Origin: Deltaproteobacteria bacterium
GTDB lineage: Bacteria; Desulfobacterota; Desulfobacteria; Desulfobacterales; Desulfobacteraceae
DNA length: 64,000 bases
Assembly: GCA_013151635.1 (NCBI GenBank)
Contig: JAADHV010000097.1
Location: 1-64,000, forward strand
Reading direction: 5' to 3'
Shown: positions 10,289 to 20,513 of the stretch, in pieces
How the letters are laid out: the number at the start of each line of letters is the position of its first letter
Position numbering within the stretch: position 1 is the stretch's first letter
Program-made: the position numbers and the translations under genes
The notes under the pieces: model-generated
The model's input: only the letters and a program-made list of their open reading frames with translations
Told to the model about the DNA's origin: nothing
Databases searched by the model: none

Positions 10289-10536
10289 CATCCGCAGCAA
10301 AAAGAACTTAACTTTACTGCCAAAACATATCTTAGCCTACAGAATCGACAAAGTTTACTAAAAATAATTGAGCTTGTACGCAAAATATATGTTTTATAAT
10401 GCAATAAATTAAAAAAGGATTGATATCTTCAAGAAAAAATACTATTGAAGCACAGGTAAAATTCCAGAGACAAAGCAAAGTTTATGGATATTGTTTTGGG
10501 GAAAACTTTTATCAACATTTTAGAAAGGATTTAAAC

Positions 10537-12273
10537 ATGAAAAAAATTTTAATCTTTCTTACATCGGCCCTTTTATGTCTGGCGCTTTTTCTGCCTGCAA
10601 ATGCAGCAGACAACAGCACTTTTGTAAAAGCAGATTACGGAACCGTGAGAACGCTCGATCCTGCTACAGTATATGATACTACAAGCGGAATGAGGGTTTA
10701 CAACATCTACGAAAGGCTCATTGCCTTTGACGGCGCATCCACTGAAAAATTCATTCCTGAACTGGCAACCAAGGTTCCAACCGTTGCCAATGGCGGTATT
10801 TCCAAGGATGGAAAAACCTACCGCTTCACAATAAAAAAAGGCATTAAATTTCATAACGGCGCAATCATGACGCCAAAAGATGTTGAATATTCTTTTGAAC
10901 GCGGAATGATAGTTGACCAGGCCGGCGGCCCCCAGTGGATGATGCTTGAGGCTATTACAGGCAAAGGCGGCACAAGAGACAGCGATGACAAAATAATTGA
11001 CGGCGTTTTCAAAAAAATAATGGATGCTGTTGAAGTGGACGGTAATGACGTTGTATTTCACCTTCCGGCCCCATATCCACCCCTGCTTGGAATCATCCAG
11101 TACGCAAGTTCCTCAATTGTTAATAAAAAATGGGCTGTTGAACACAATTGCTGGGATGGCAGGCTTGAAACCGCAGCAAAATACAATAACCCTGATTTTA
11201 ACACTGAACCATTACAGAAAATCACCAATGGGACAGGCCCTTATACCTTAAAAGAATGGATTCCTTCAAATCAATTCGTCTTTGAAAGATTTGACGGGTA
11301 CTGGGGTAAAAAACCATATTTTAAAACCGCTATTGTAAAATATGTCCCGGAATGGACAACCAGAAAGCTTATGCTTCAAAACGGCGATGCAGACCAGGTC
11401 GTCCTTGATCCGACATATGTCAAAGAAGTCGAAGCAATGAAAGGCGTGAAAATTTACAAAGTTCCGCAATTGTCATACTCTGCTGCCATATTCTGCCAGA
11501 AAATCAACCCTGCAGGCAACCCTGACATCGGCAGCGGGAAACTTGACGGCAATGGTATACCACCAAACTTTTTTTCCGATATCCATGTAAGAAAAGCCTT
11601 TTCACACAGCATAGACTGGAAAGCCATGAAAGAAGATGTGGGCATGGATCTTATTGAACTCCCAGGGTCTCCAAACTGCAAAGGCCTGCCATATTACAAA
11701 GATGTTCCCCTTTATGAATTCAGTGCAAAAAAAGCCAAAGCGGAAATCAAACAAGCCTTTGGCGGAAAAGTATGGGAAAAAGGGTTTAAGATGACCATTA
11801 CCCATAACACCGGGAACGCCATGAGAGAAGCTGCTGCAAACATGATGGCTGAAAACATGATGGCATTGAATCCCAAATTCCACATTGAAGTCAGGAATGT
11901 TGCCTGGAAAGATTATACTGTAAAATACCGCCAGTATGCCTACCCTGTTTTCATCATCGGATGGGGCGCGGACTACCCGGATCCCCATAATTTTCTCTAT
12001 ACTTTCATGGATTCAAATGGCGTGTATGGAAAATATACCGGATTCAAAAATGCAGAAGTTGACGCGCTTTGTGATGCAGGCATTAAGAATGTAGAACCCG
12101 CCAAGAGAAGAGAAGTCTATTCAAGGCTTCAGGATTTATGGCATGACCTGGCAATAGGCAATACTGTTTATCAAAGAACACTTGTTAAACCATACCGCTC
12201 CGACATTAAAGGATTTGTTGGTAATCCCATGTTCAGCGACGCACATGAATACCTGAAAAATCTTTATAAATAA
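10537..12273 (+). CDS. Peptide/dipeptide ABC transporter substrate-binding protein (family 5)
   Basis: Signal peptide MKKILIFLTSALLCLALFLPANAAD; RTLDPATVYDT...YRFTIKKGIKFHNGAIMTPKDVEYSFER; ATG at 10537. Confidence 0.92.
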   Translation: MKKILIFLTSALLCLALFLPANAADNSTFVKADYGTVRTLDPATVYDTTSGMRVYNIYERLIAFDGASTEKFIPELATKVPTVANGGISKDGKTYRFTIKKGIKFHNGAIMTPKDVEYSFERGMIVDQAGGPQWMMLEAITGKGGTRDSDDKIIDGVFKKIMDAVEVDGNDVVFHLPAPYPPLLGIIQYASSSIVNKKWAVEHNCWDGRLETAAKYNNPDFNTEPLQKITNGTGPYTLKEWIPSNQFVFERFDGYWGKKPYFKTAIVKYVPEWTTRKLMLQNGDADQVVLDPTYVKEVEAMKGVKIYKVPQLSYSAAIFCQKINPAGNPDIGSGKLDGNGIPPNFFSDIHVRKAFSHSIDWKAMKEDVGMDLIELPGSPNCKGLPYYKDVPLYEFSAKKAKAEIKQAFGGKVWEKGFKMTITHNTGNAMREAAANMMAENMMALNPKFHIEVRNVAWKDYTVKYRQYAYPVFIIGWGADYPDPHNFLYTFMDSNGVYGKYTGFKNAEVDALCDAGIKNVEPAKRREVYSRLQDLWHDLAIGNTVYQRTLVKPYRSDIKGFVGNPMFSDAHEYLKNLYK

Positions 12274-12296
12274 TATTCCTCAAAATATAAACTAAT

Positions 12297-12328
12297 GCCC
12301 TGCAGGGGGCTTACCCCCCCTGCAGGGC
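12297..12328 (+). terminator. Intercistronic GC-rich hairpin between substrate-binding and permease genes
   Basis: Perfect 13-bp arms GCCCTGCAGGGGG/CCCCCTGCAGGGC with 6-nt loop; no U tract follows. Confidence 0.75.
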
Positions 12329-12356
12329 CAACAAGCAATTTTAAGATGGTGCAGTT

Positions 12357-13385
12357 TTGGCAACATTTATAACAAGGCGTTTAATTTTACTGGTCTTTGT
12401 GATGATCGGGGTTTCCATACTCATATTCGGTCTGATGATGACCTTCAGCCCGGAAAGAAGGGCTGCAGCTTTTGTCACCACCCCTCAAATGGCAAAAGAT
12501 ATCCCGATGTTAATCAAAAAATACGGATTTGACAAACCATTTTATGTTCAATATTTCACCTGGATAAAAGAAGTATCCCATCTCAATCTCGGGTATTCCC
12601 TTGTTGCATCGAGATCGGTTTTTGATGCATTCTTATATTACTTTCCCATCACCCTTGAGTTGAATCTTTTTGCCTCCCCTTGTATTATCCTCTTTGGCAT
12701 ATGGATGGGCACAATAGCCGGAATAAAACCTAATTCATTCTTTGATCATTTTTCCAGGATTTTTTCCATTATCGGATGGTCCCTGCCCACGTTTCTTTTT
12801 GCCCTTGTCCTGATGATGATTTTCTACGGATATTTCCCATGGTTCCCCCCGGGCGTGCTGAGCGACAAACTTACAATGTTTGTAATGAATTCAAATGATT
12901 TTATCCGGTATACACACCTTTATACAATTGACGGCATTTTAAACGGAAGACTTGATATTACACTTAATGCACTAAAATATCTTGCCCTGCCCGTATTAAC
13001 CGAAACTATCGTTATCTGTGCGCTCCTTATGAGGGTAATGAGATCCGGAATGCTAGAAGAAATGTCAAAGGATTATATCATCACTGCCATGGCAAAAGGT
13101 GCGGATAAAAAAACGATCTATTTAAAACATGCAAGGCGGAATGCCTTGATCCCGGTTATCACAATTGCAGGGCAGCTGATTGCATCCCTGATGGAGGGCA
13201 GCATTGCTGTTGAAATCATATTCAACCGCCAGGGTATAGGCTGGTGGCTTGCCTCATCGGCGACACAGCTTGACATGCCTGTGCTGATGAGCATGTGCCT
13301 TGTCATGGCAGTGGTCTTTGTCTTATCAAACCTCTTTGTCGATCTTATCTATGCATATATAGACCCGCGGATACGACTAAGTTAA
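12357..13385 (+). CDS. dppB: Peptide ABC transporter permease (DppB-like)
   Basis: Hydrophobic; ARRNALIPVITIAGQLIASLMEGSIAVEIIFNRQGIG BPD-transport signature; likely TTG start. Confidence 0.88.
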   Translation: MATFITRRLILLVFVMIGVSILIFGLMMTFSPERRAAAFVTTPQMAKDIPMLIKKYGFDKPFYVQYFTWIKEVSHLNLGYSLVASRSVFDAFLYYFPITLELNLFASPCIILFGIWMGTIAGIKPNSFFDHFSRIFSIIGWSLPTFLFALVLMMIFYGYFPWFPPGVLSDKLTMFVMNSNDFIRYTHLYTIDGILNGRLDITLNALKYLALPVLTETIVICALLMRVMRSGMLEEMSKDYIITAMAKGADKKTIYLKHARRNALIPVITIAGQLIASLMEGSIAVEIIFNRQGIGWWLASSATQLDMPVLMSMCLVMAVVFVLSNLFVDLIYAYIDPRIRLS

Positions 13386-13409
13386 AACATTAACAATAGA
13401 AACAAAATT

Positions 13410-14315
13410 ATGTTAGAAAATCATCCAAAATTAAAAGAAATAAGATTTACACTATACCGGATTTTTAAAAATCCAACAGCTTTTATGGGGTTTGCCCTTC
13501 TTCTTGTTTTCACTTTCATTGCTGTATTCGCTCCTAAGATCGCTCCCCCAAAGAACCTCAGCAATCCTTATATGATACCCCACCATGGTTATAGTGTTAC
13601 ACCGAAAGCACCTTCTGAAAAACATATTTTCGGAACAACCACCGGACAGTATGACATTTTTTACGGTATTGTCTGGGGGACTAGAACGGCTTTTCGAATC
13701 GGGATATTTGTAATCAGTATCGCTCTTTTAATCGGCGTGTCAATAGGTACAATAGCCGGATATTACGGGGGGATTATTGATGAAATAATCATGCGGCTGG
13801 TGGACGTTGTTTTTGCCATTCCTTTTCTGGTTCTTGCCATGGCCATTGTTGTAGCTTTCGGCAGGGGGCTTGACAATATAATGTACGCTATAGCGGCCGT
13901 TGCCTGGCGAAATTATGTAAGGGTAATCAGGTCCGGGATTCTCACCCTTAGAGACCAGGATTTTATCCAGGCGGCAAAAATAATGGGTGTGTCTGATATT
14001 AAAATTATGATCCGGCACATCATTCCCAATGCTGTCTTTCCTGTCATGGTCATTGCTTTTATGGAATGCGGTTCAGTTGTTTTAACAGCAGCCTTCATGA
14101 GTTTCCTCGGCCTTGGGGCACCAAAAGGCTATGCAGACTGGGGCCAGATGGTTGCCATGGCCAGGAACTATATTGTCGGCCCGCCCGGTGATCCTTTAAA
14201 ATTCTGGTACACCATTATAATTCCGGGAACAGCAATTATTCTTTTTGTTCTGGCATGGAACCTTATAGGGGATGCACTTCGTGATGCATTTGATCCAAAG
14301 CTCAGGAGACAATAA
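13410..14315 (+). CDS. dppC: Peptide ABC transporter permease (DppC-like)
   Basis: DFIQAAKIMGVSDIKIMIRHIIPNAVFPVMV...FLGLGAPKGYADWGQM. Confidence 0.92.
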   Translation: MLENHPKLKEIRFTLYRIFKNPTAFMGFALLLVFTFIAVFAPKIAPPKNLSNPYMIPHHGYSVTPKAPSEKHIFGTTTGQYDIFYGIVWGTRTAFRIGIFVISIALLIGVSIGTIAGYYGGIIDEIIMRLVDVVFAIPFLVLAMAIVVAFGRGLDNIMYAIAAVAWRNYVRVIRSGILTLRDQDFIQAAKIMGVSDIKIMIRHIIPNAVFPVMVIAFMECGSVVLTAAFMSFLGLGAPKGYADWGQMVAMARNYIVGPPGDPLKFWYTIIIPGTAIILFVLAWNLIGDALRDAFDPKLRRQ

Positions 14316-14372
14316 GTTTTTTTGTCCCTGCCATGGCGTGAAAGCTATAAATAAATACGGGAATTTATTTTA

Positions 14373-15533
14373 ATGTCAAAGTTAATCGAAATAAAAGATC
14401 TGGTAACAAACTTTTATACCTATGAAGGCGTTGTCAAAGCGCTCAACAAAATAAGCCTCGATATTGACAAAGGCATTACATTCGGGCTGGTCGGTGAATC
14501 CGGCTGCGGCAAAAGCGTCACGGTCCGCTCAATTATGCGAATTGTCCAGTCCCCCGGAAAGATTGAAAGCGGACAGATTTTTTTCCACGAAGAAAATAAT
14601 GGCAGTACTTCTGACAGTGAACCTGTTGACCTGCTTTTGCAGACTGAAAAATATATGAGACATTTGAGGGGCAATAAAATTTCAATGATTTTTCAGGAAC
14701 CGAATGCAGCCTTAAACCCCATATTAAGTATTGGCGCCCAGGTGTCGGAGAGTTTTCTTTTTCATAAAAAAAAGGAAATGGCAGGAAAAATCCTTGAACA
14801 TCTTAGTGCGGAGGATGATACGACACTTCCTTTGATAAAACCGTTCTTGCGCTTTGCCTATACTAAATTAGCTGAAAACCCGCAGTCAGGTCTTTTGAAA
14901 CTTTTCAGCAGAGTACCGGTTTTAAAATTATGGGAAACAAAATTAAAGCAGGAGGCAAGAAGACGATCTGTTGAGATCATCGAGAAGCTCGCCATCCCGA
15001 ATGCCAGGAAAATTTTTGACAGCTTCCCCCATAATCTTTCCGGGGGAATGAAGCAGCGTATTGTGATTGCCATTGCACTTGCCTGTTCGCCCGTTCTATT
15101 GATAGCCGATGAAGCCACTTCAAATCTTGATGTAACTATTCAAGCCCAGATACTGGAGCTTTTAAATACACTGAAAAATGATATTATTTCCTCCATACTC
15201 CTGATCACTCATGATCTTGGAGTTGTAGCCGAGACCTGCGACAGGGTCGGGGTCATGTATGCCGGTAGCCTTTGTGAAGTTGCAGACGTAAAAGAATTAT
15301 TCCACAATCCCAGGCATCCTTATACAAAAGCTCTTTTAAACTCAGTGCCCAAGCGGGCTCAGGCAAAAAAGCTTGAAACCATAGAAGGAAGTGTTCCAAA
15401 CCTTGTGACCCCCCCGACAGGGTGCAGATTTCACCCGCGGTGCAGCCTTGCCATGGAAAAGTGCAAACAAAAAACTCCGCAAATAATGGATAAAGGCAAT
15501 GGCCACATGGTGGCATGCTATGCTGCAGCCTAA
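14373..15533 (+). CDS. dppD: Peptide ABC transporter ATP-binding protein (DppD-like, with insertion before signature motif)
   Basis: Walker A GESGCGKS, LSGGMKQR, LLIADEATSNLD, C-terminal GCRFHPRCSLA. Confidence 0.93.
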   Translation: MSKLIEIKDLVTNFYTYEGVVKALNKISLDIDKGITFGLVGESGCGKSVTVRSIMRIVQSPGKIESGQIFFHEENNGSTSDSEPVDLLLQTEKYMRHLRGNKISMIFQEPNAALNPILSIGAQVSESFLFHKKKEMAGKILEHLSAEDDTTLPLIKPFLRFAYTKLAENPQSGLLKLFSRVPVLKLWETKLKQEARRRSVEIIEKLAIPNARKIFDSFPHNLSGGMKQRIVIAIALACSPVLLIADEATSNLDVTIQAQILELLNTLKNDIISSILLITHDLGVVAETCDRVGVMYAGSLCEVADVKELFHNPRHPYTKALLNSVPKRAQAKKLETIEGSVPNLVTPPTGCRFHPRCSLAMEKCKQKTPQIMDKGNGHMVACYAAA

Positions 15534-15580
15534 CTCCTTAAAATAACCAACAGAATAATTTTAAACCAGCAGATACTATT

Positions 15581-16615
15581 ATGGAAAAAATTTTCGAATT
15601 AAAAAACTTAAAAAAACATTACCCCATTCTGGGTGGTATTCTCCGCAAACAGGTAAATTCAGTAAAGGCTCTGGATGGCATAGACCTTGATATCTTCAGG
15701 GGCGAATGCCTGGGGCTGGTCGGAGAATCAGGTTGTGGTAAAACAACAACCGGCAAGGCGATCATTCGGCTTCACGATTCAACTAGCGGAGATATCAACT
15801 TTTATCGAAAAGGTTCTAAAACCCCTGTCAACATAGTCAATATGGGCAGGACCGAAATGAAAAGAAAAAATATCCGCAGCAAACTTCAGATGGTTTTTCA
15901 AGATCCCACAACTTCAATGAACCAGAGGATGATTGTAAAAAACATAATTGCCGAACCAATTCGTGAGACAGCGAAGCTAACCAGTAAGGATTTGCAGGAT
16001 AAAATAAAATCCCTGCTAAAATTAGTAGGATTAAATGACTACCATCTTTTAAGATACCCCCATGAGTTTTCAGGAGGCCAGCGGCAGCGTATTGCTGTGG
16101 CAAGGGCTATTGCAAGCAAGCCTGAATTCCTGGTTCTTGATGAACCGACATCCGCTCTTGATGTATCAGTACAGGCACAGATTTTAAACCTGCTCAAAAA
16201 ACTGCAGCAGGAATTGAACATGACCTATCTTTTTGTCACCCATCACCTGTATGTTGTAAAATATATCAGCACCCGCCTGGCAGTCATGTATCTTGGAAAA
16301 ATTGCCGAAATATCTCAAACAGATGACCTTTTTGATTCACCCATGCATCCTTATACCTTTGCATTGCTGTCTGCAATCCCTGATGTGGACGTGGATAAAA
16401 CCCCGAAACGGATCATTCTTAATGGAGATGTTCCAAGCCCCATTGATCCTCCCGAGGGGTGCCGGTTCCATCCAAGATGCCCTTTCGCAGCGGAGCAGTG
16501 TTCAGAAGATGAACCTGCTCTCGAGGATGTTGGTAAAGGACACAAAGTTGCCTGCCACCGAAAATTTGATATCTCAAAGCTTGTTCATGATAAGTATGGT
16601 AAAATTTATATCTGA
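15581..16615 (+). CDS. dppF: Peptide ABC transporter ATP-binding protein (DppF-like)
   Basis: GESGCGKTT, FSGGQRQRIAVARAIA, LDEPTSALD, GCRFHPRCPFA. Confidence 0.95.
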   Translation: MEKIFELKNLKKHYPILGGILRKQVNSVKALDGIDLDIFRGECLGLVGESGCGKTTTGKAIIRLHDSTSGDINFYRKGSKTPVNIVNMGRTEMKRKNIRSKLQMVFQDPTTSMNQRMIVKNIIAEPIRETAKLTSKDLQDKIKSLLKLVGLNDYHLLRYPHEFSGGQRQRIAVARAIASKPEFLVLDEPTSALDVSVQAQILNLLKKLQQELNMTYLFVTHHLYVVKYISTRLAVMYLGKIAEISQTDDLFDSPMHPYTFALLSAIPDVDVDKTPKRIILNGDVPSPIDPPEGCRFHPRCPFAAEQCSEDEPALEDVGKGHKVACHRKFDISKLVHDKYGKIYI

Positions 16616-16721
16616 TTCCATTAAATAAGGATAATTATCTTATTTTTCCTGTACTTTAGTTAAAATTTATTTAATAATTAGCCCACTTAATTACCTTTTT
16701 AGCCCTGGCAGGAGAAATTGA

Positions 16722-18584
16722 ATGGATCTAAAGGCTGTGTGCCCTGACAAACTTTTGACCCCTCAAGCGAGTGTCAAAAAAATTAAAAACGGATCACGCG
16801 TGTTCATAGGTACAGGATGTGGAGAGCCACAGCAGTTAATAAGGGCCATGGTTGAAGATCTATCCATTCAGGATATTGTCATTTACCAGATGCTTTCATC
16901 GACCCTTTCAAATTATGTCAATGATGAAAATTTCCTTTCAAGGTTCTCCATAAAACTGTTTTTTATTTCAATTTTAATGCGGCAGTCAGCCTTTGAAGGG
17001 AAAATAGACTATATTCCTGTTTACCTGTCACAGATCCCCGGAATTTTTGAAAGCCATGAAATCGGCCTTGATGTTGCCCTGATACAGGTCAGCCCGCCGG
17101 ATGTTCATGGATATTGCAGTCTTGGCATTTCAGTTGACATTACCCTTTCGGGTATGAAAAATGCTGATATTGTCATTGCCCAGATCAACCCTGAGATGCC
17201 CAGAACATGGGGGGACAGCAATGTTCACATTGATGAAATTGACTTTCTTGTGGAGCATGAAGAACCCATACTTGAATCCCTGCCTGAAATGAAAAACCAG
17301 AAAGTCATTGAAAGAATCGGCCATTATGTCAATATGTTGGTTGATGACGGTGCAACACTGCAAATTGGATTTGGCCACCTGCCCGATGCGGTCGTTCCAT
17401 ATCTTTCTGATAAAAAAGATATTGGTATCCACACACAGGTTATCACAGACGGACTTTTGCCCCTTTTTAAAAAAAAAGTCATCACCAATAGCAAAAAATC
17501 ATATCTCCCGGACCGGGTGGTTGCGTCCCTCTGTATGGGGTCTAAAGAATTATATAATTTTGTTGATAACAACCCCATATTTTATTTTAAATCTTCTGAA
17601 TTTGTAAATGATCCCAATGTGATAGCAAAAAATGATAATTTTATTTCCATAAGCTCCGCACTTGAAGTGGATCTGACAGGCCAGGTCTGTACTGATTCAA
17701 AAGGATATCTTTTTTACAGTGGCATTGGAGACCAGGTAGATTTTATAAGGGGGTCTGCAATGTCAAAAGGCGGCTTTTCCATTATTATCATTCCATCCAC
17801 TGCCCAGAACGGCAGAATTTCCAGGATCGTACCCCACCTGAGTGAAGGAGCGGGTGTGGCAACCACCAGGGGAGATATTGACATCATTGTGACTGAATAC
17901 GGCATAGCTGAAATGCGGAGAAAAAGCATTTACCAGCGGGTGATGGAACTTGCCAGGATTGCTCACCCGAAATTCAGACAGGACTTGATAGAAGAAGCAA
18001 AAAAAAGACGTTATATATTCCCGGACCAGCTCCCGCCAACGACCCAGGATCTCCTGTTCCTGGATCGATACCACTATTCCCTAACACTTTCCAATGGGAG
18101 AAATGTTGATTTCAGACCGCTTTTACCATCTGATGAGTTTGAATCAAGACATTTTTACTATTCTTTGCAGGAAGACTCAATTTACTACAGGTTTTTTAAC
18201 AAACGAAAAGTTTTTTCAAGGGATATGCTTCAAAAGCAATGGGCAGAAGTTGATTATAGAAGAAACATGACCATCATAGGGCTGATGCAGCTTGGCAAAC
18301 GGAAACAGATTGTGGCGATTGGTTCATATGCCGAGGCAGACGCGGATTCTGCCGAAGTTGCATTTCTTGTTAAGGAAAAACTCCACGGCATGGGAATAGG
18401 ATCATATCTTCTGGAAATTCTTGAAACCATTGCAAAGGAAAACAATTATAAACAATTTCTGGCAACAGTCCTGGCTGAAAACAGGAAAATGCTCAATGTC
18501 TTTCAAAAAAAATATCCATCTGCAAAATTCTTAAGGAGCGGCAGCGGCGAGGTAGATGTTGAAATGTCTTTTCAAACGCCTTAA
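16722..18584 (+). CDS. Acetyl-CoA hydrolase/4-hydroxybutyrate CoA-transferase family protein fused to C-terminal GNAT acetyltransferase
   Basis: CoA-transferase core (DGATLQIGFGHLPDAV...LSEGAGVATTRGDIDIIVTEYGIAEMR) followed by GNAT domain (AEVAFLVKEKLHGMGIGSYLLEILETIAKEN). Confidence 0.88.
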   Translation: MDLKAVCPDKLLTPQASVKKIKNGSRVFIGTGCGEPQQLIRAMVEDLSIQDIVIYQMLSSTLSNYVNDENFLSRFSIKLFFISILMRQSAFEGKIDYIPVYLSQIPGIFESHEIGLDVALIQVSPPDVHGYCSLGISVDITLSGMKNADIVIAQINPEMPRTWGDSNVHIDEIDFLVEHEEPILESLPEMKNQKVIERIGHYVNMLVDDGATLQIGFGHLPDAVVPYLSDKKDIGIHTQVITDGLLPLFKKKVITNSKKSYLPDRVVASLCMGSKELYNFVDNNPIFYFKSSEFVNDPNVIAKNDNFISISSALEVDLTGQVCTDSKGYLFYSGIGDQVDFIRGSAMSKGGFSIIIIPSTAQNGRISRIVPHLSEGAGVATTRGDIDIIVTEYGIAEMRRKSIYQRVMELARIAHPKFRQDLIEEAKKRRYIFPDQLPPTTQDLLFLDRYHYSLTLSNGRNVDFRPLLPSDEFESRHFYYSLQEDSIYYRFFNKRKVFSRDMLQKQWAEVDYRRNMTIIGLMQLGKRKQIVAIGSYAEADADSAEVAFLVKEKLHGMGIGSYLLEILETIAKENNYKQFLATVLAENRKMLNVFQKKYPSAKFLRSGSGEVDVEMSFQTP

Positions 18585-18587
18585 AGG

Positions 18588-20354
18588 TCAATGGCCATGC
18601 TTCTTTTTTGAACTAAACTCCGGGAAATCCCAGTAAAAATATTCGGCAACCTCTTCATCCGTGGCATTATCTTGTTTGGCAATCTCAATCTGTCTTAATT
18701 CAATCCGCCTGATCTTGCCACTGATAGTTTTTGGAACTTCAGGCACAAACTCTATAATTCTTGGAATCTTAAATCTTGGCAGGATGGTGATTGTATGCTT
18801 GAAAAGTTTCAATGCAAGATCCCTTGAAGCCTTATAGCTTGGGTTTAAAATTACATATGCTTTAACAATCTGGTACCGGTTTGGATCGGGCGAACCTACA
18901 ACTGCCGCCTCTGCCACGGCAGGATGCTCCACAAGGGCGCTTTCAACTTCAAAAGGTCCGATCCTGTAATCTGAGGATTTAATCACATCGTCTGCTCTTC
19001 CCACAAACCACCAATACCCGTCTTTATCAAACGAGGCCCGGTCACCTGTATAATAATAATGATCCACAAAAACAGAACTCATTTTTTCAGGATTGCCAAT
19101 ATATTTTGAAAAGAGGCCAATGGCCCGCCATCGGTCGAGTTTTACCACAATATGACCCACCTGGCCGGGCTCTTTAATCTCATTGCCTTCATTATCTGCC
19201 AACGCCACATCATACATAAAAGAAGGGTATCCAAAAGATCCCGGCCGCATTTTGTCTTTCATCCAGGGCGGATTTCCAATCATGGCCGTGGATTCGGTCT
19301 GGCCATACAAATCCCTTATCTTTGTATTGGTATGCTTTTCCCATTTTTCAATCACATCGGGATTCAAGGGTTCCCCGGCACTGATGGACTGCTTTAAACA
19401 AGACAGGTTAAAAGAATCCAGATTCATGTTTACAAACATCCTCCAGGCGGTCGGCGGCGCGCAGAATGTTGTCACGTTATGCCTTGAAACAGCATCAAGA
19501 TATTGTTCTCCATCCAGGAATGAAAATTTAAACCCGGTGGTTGTGGCACCGACATTAAAGGGAGCAAAAAAACTGGACCAGGCCCATTTTGCCCACCCCG
19601 GAGCGCTAAGGTTATGATGGACATCACAAGGGCAGATACCAGTCATTACAGTGGTTGACAAATGTCCAACCGGATATGATATGGCTGTATGCCCGACTCT
19701 CTTGGGAAGCCCTGTTGTCCCGGAAGTAAAAAAGCAGAAAAGAATATCATCGGATTTTGTTTTTGCACCACAAGCTTCACAGGATTCATTTTCAATCACG
19801 CCAAATGATACCCATCCTTTTTTTTGCCCCAGAACAAGTTTGAGTTCAGGTTCAATACTTGTTTCTTCAAGGGCTTTATCAATAAGGCATGCACTTTGCT
19901 CATCCGCCATGATAACATTAGGAGAATAAGTTTCAAACCTGAACTCCAATTCTCTTTGAGTCATTGTCGTTGCTGTCGGCACATTGACCACTCCCGCCTT
20001 GATGCAGGCAAGGCTTGCAAACCAGTTTTCAGGCAGGATGGGGCTCATCATATAAAAATTATTACCTTTTTTAACTCCTGATTTATGAAAAAAGTTTATC
20101 AACTGGTTTGCCCTTTGCGACAGGGTTTTATAAGAATAGGATTTGGTTTTAAGAGTATGGATATCTGTCCAGATCAAGGCTTTTTTATCCGGGTTCTCTC
20201 TTACATGAAGATCTTCAAAAATCTGTGTTGCCCAGTTGAAATATTCCGGCAGCTCCATTGTATTCACCTTGGCAAACAGCTTTTTTGCACAATCTTCTTT
20301 TTCCAAGGCATCTTCCATCATATTTATCCGGATAACTTCTTTGAAAAGCTCTTT
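18588..20354 (-). CDS. AMP-forming acyl-CoA synthetase
   Basis: ILFCFFTSGTTGLPKRVGH, YGQTES, YYTGDRA, C-terminal PKTISGKIRR; N-terminus of the track ORF extends to 20453, internal ATG near 20354 is a plausible start. Confidence 0.9.
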   Translation of the reverse strand, partial: KELFKEVIRINMMEDALEKEDCAKKLFAKVNTMELPEYFNWATQIFEDLHVRENPDKKALIWTDIHTLKTKSYSYKTLSQRANQLINFFHKSGVKKGNNFYMMSPILPENWFASLACIKAGVVNVPTATTMTQRELEFRFETYSPNVIMADEQSACLIDKALEETSIEPELKLVLGQKKGWVSFGVIENESCEACGAKTKSDDILFCFFTSGTTGLPKRVGHTAISYPVGHLSTTVMTGICPCDVHHNLSAPGWAKWAWSSFFAPFNVGATTTGFKFSFLDGEQYLDAVSRHNVTTFCAPPTAWRMFVNMNLDSFNLSCLKQSISAGEPLNPDVIEKWEKHTNTKIRDLYGQTESTAMIGNPPWMKDKMRPGSFGYPSFMYDVALADNEGNEIKEPGQVGHIVVKLDRWRAIGLFSKYIGNPEKMSSVFVDHYYYTGDRASFDKDGYWWFVGRADDVIKSSDYRIGPFEVESALVEHPAVAEAAVVGSPDPNRYQIVKAYVILNPSYKASRDLALKLFKHTITILPRFKIPRIIEFVPEVPKTISGKIRRIELRQIEIAKQDNATDEEVAEYFYWDFPEFSSKKKHGH

Positions 20355-20513
20355 CATACCTTTAAAACACTCCTTGCATTCTATTTTAATATTATATATA
20401 AGCTCTTGATCAAAATACTTGATTGTATAATTTATAGCAATTATATTTGTCAAAGTTTTTTTCTTAAATTTTATGGATTTTACAGATTAAACAAAAAATT
20501 CAGCGCCCCAAAT

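Noticed and set aside
20085-20513. N-terminal extension of the DusC-like ORF as given in the track
   Set aside because: Extension overlaps the divergent acyl-CoA synthetase gene and has no Dus homology; ATG at 20514 gives the expected N-terminus.
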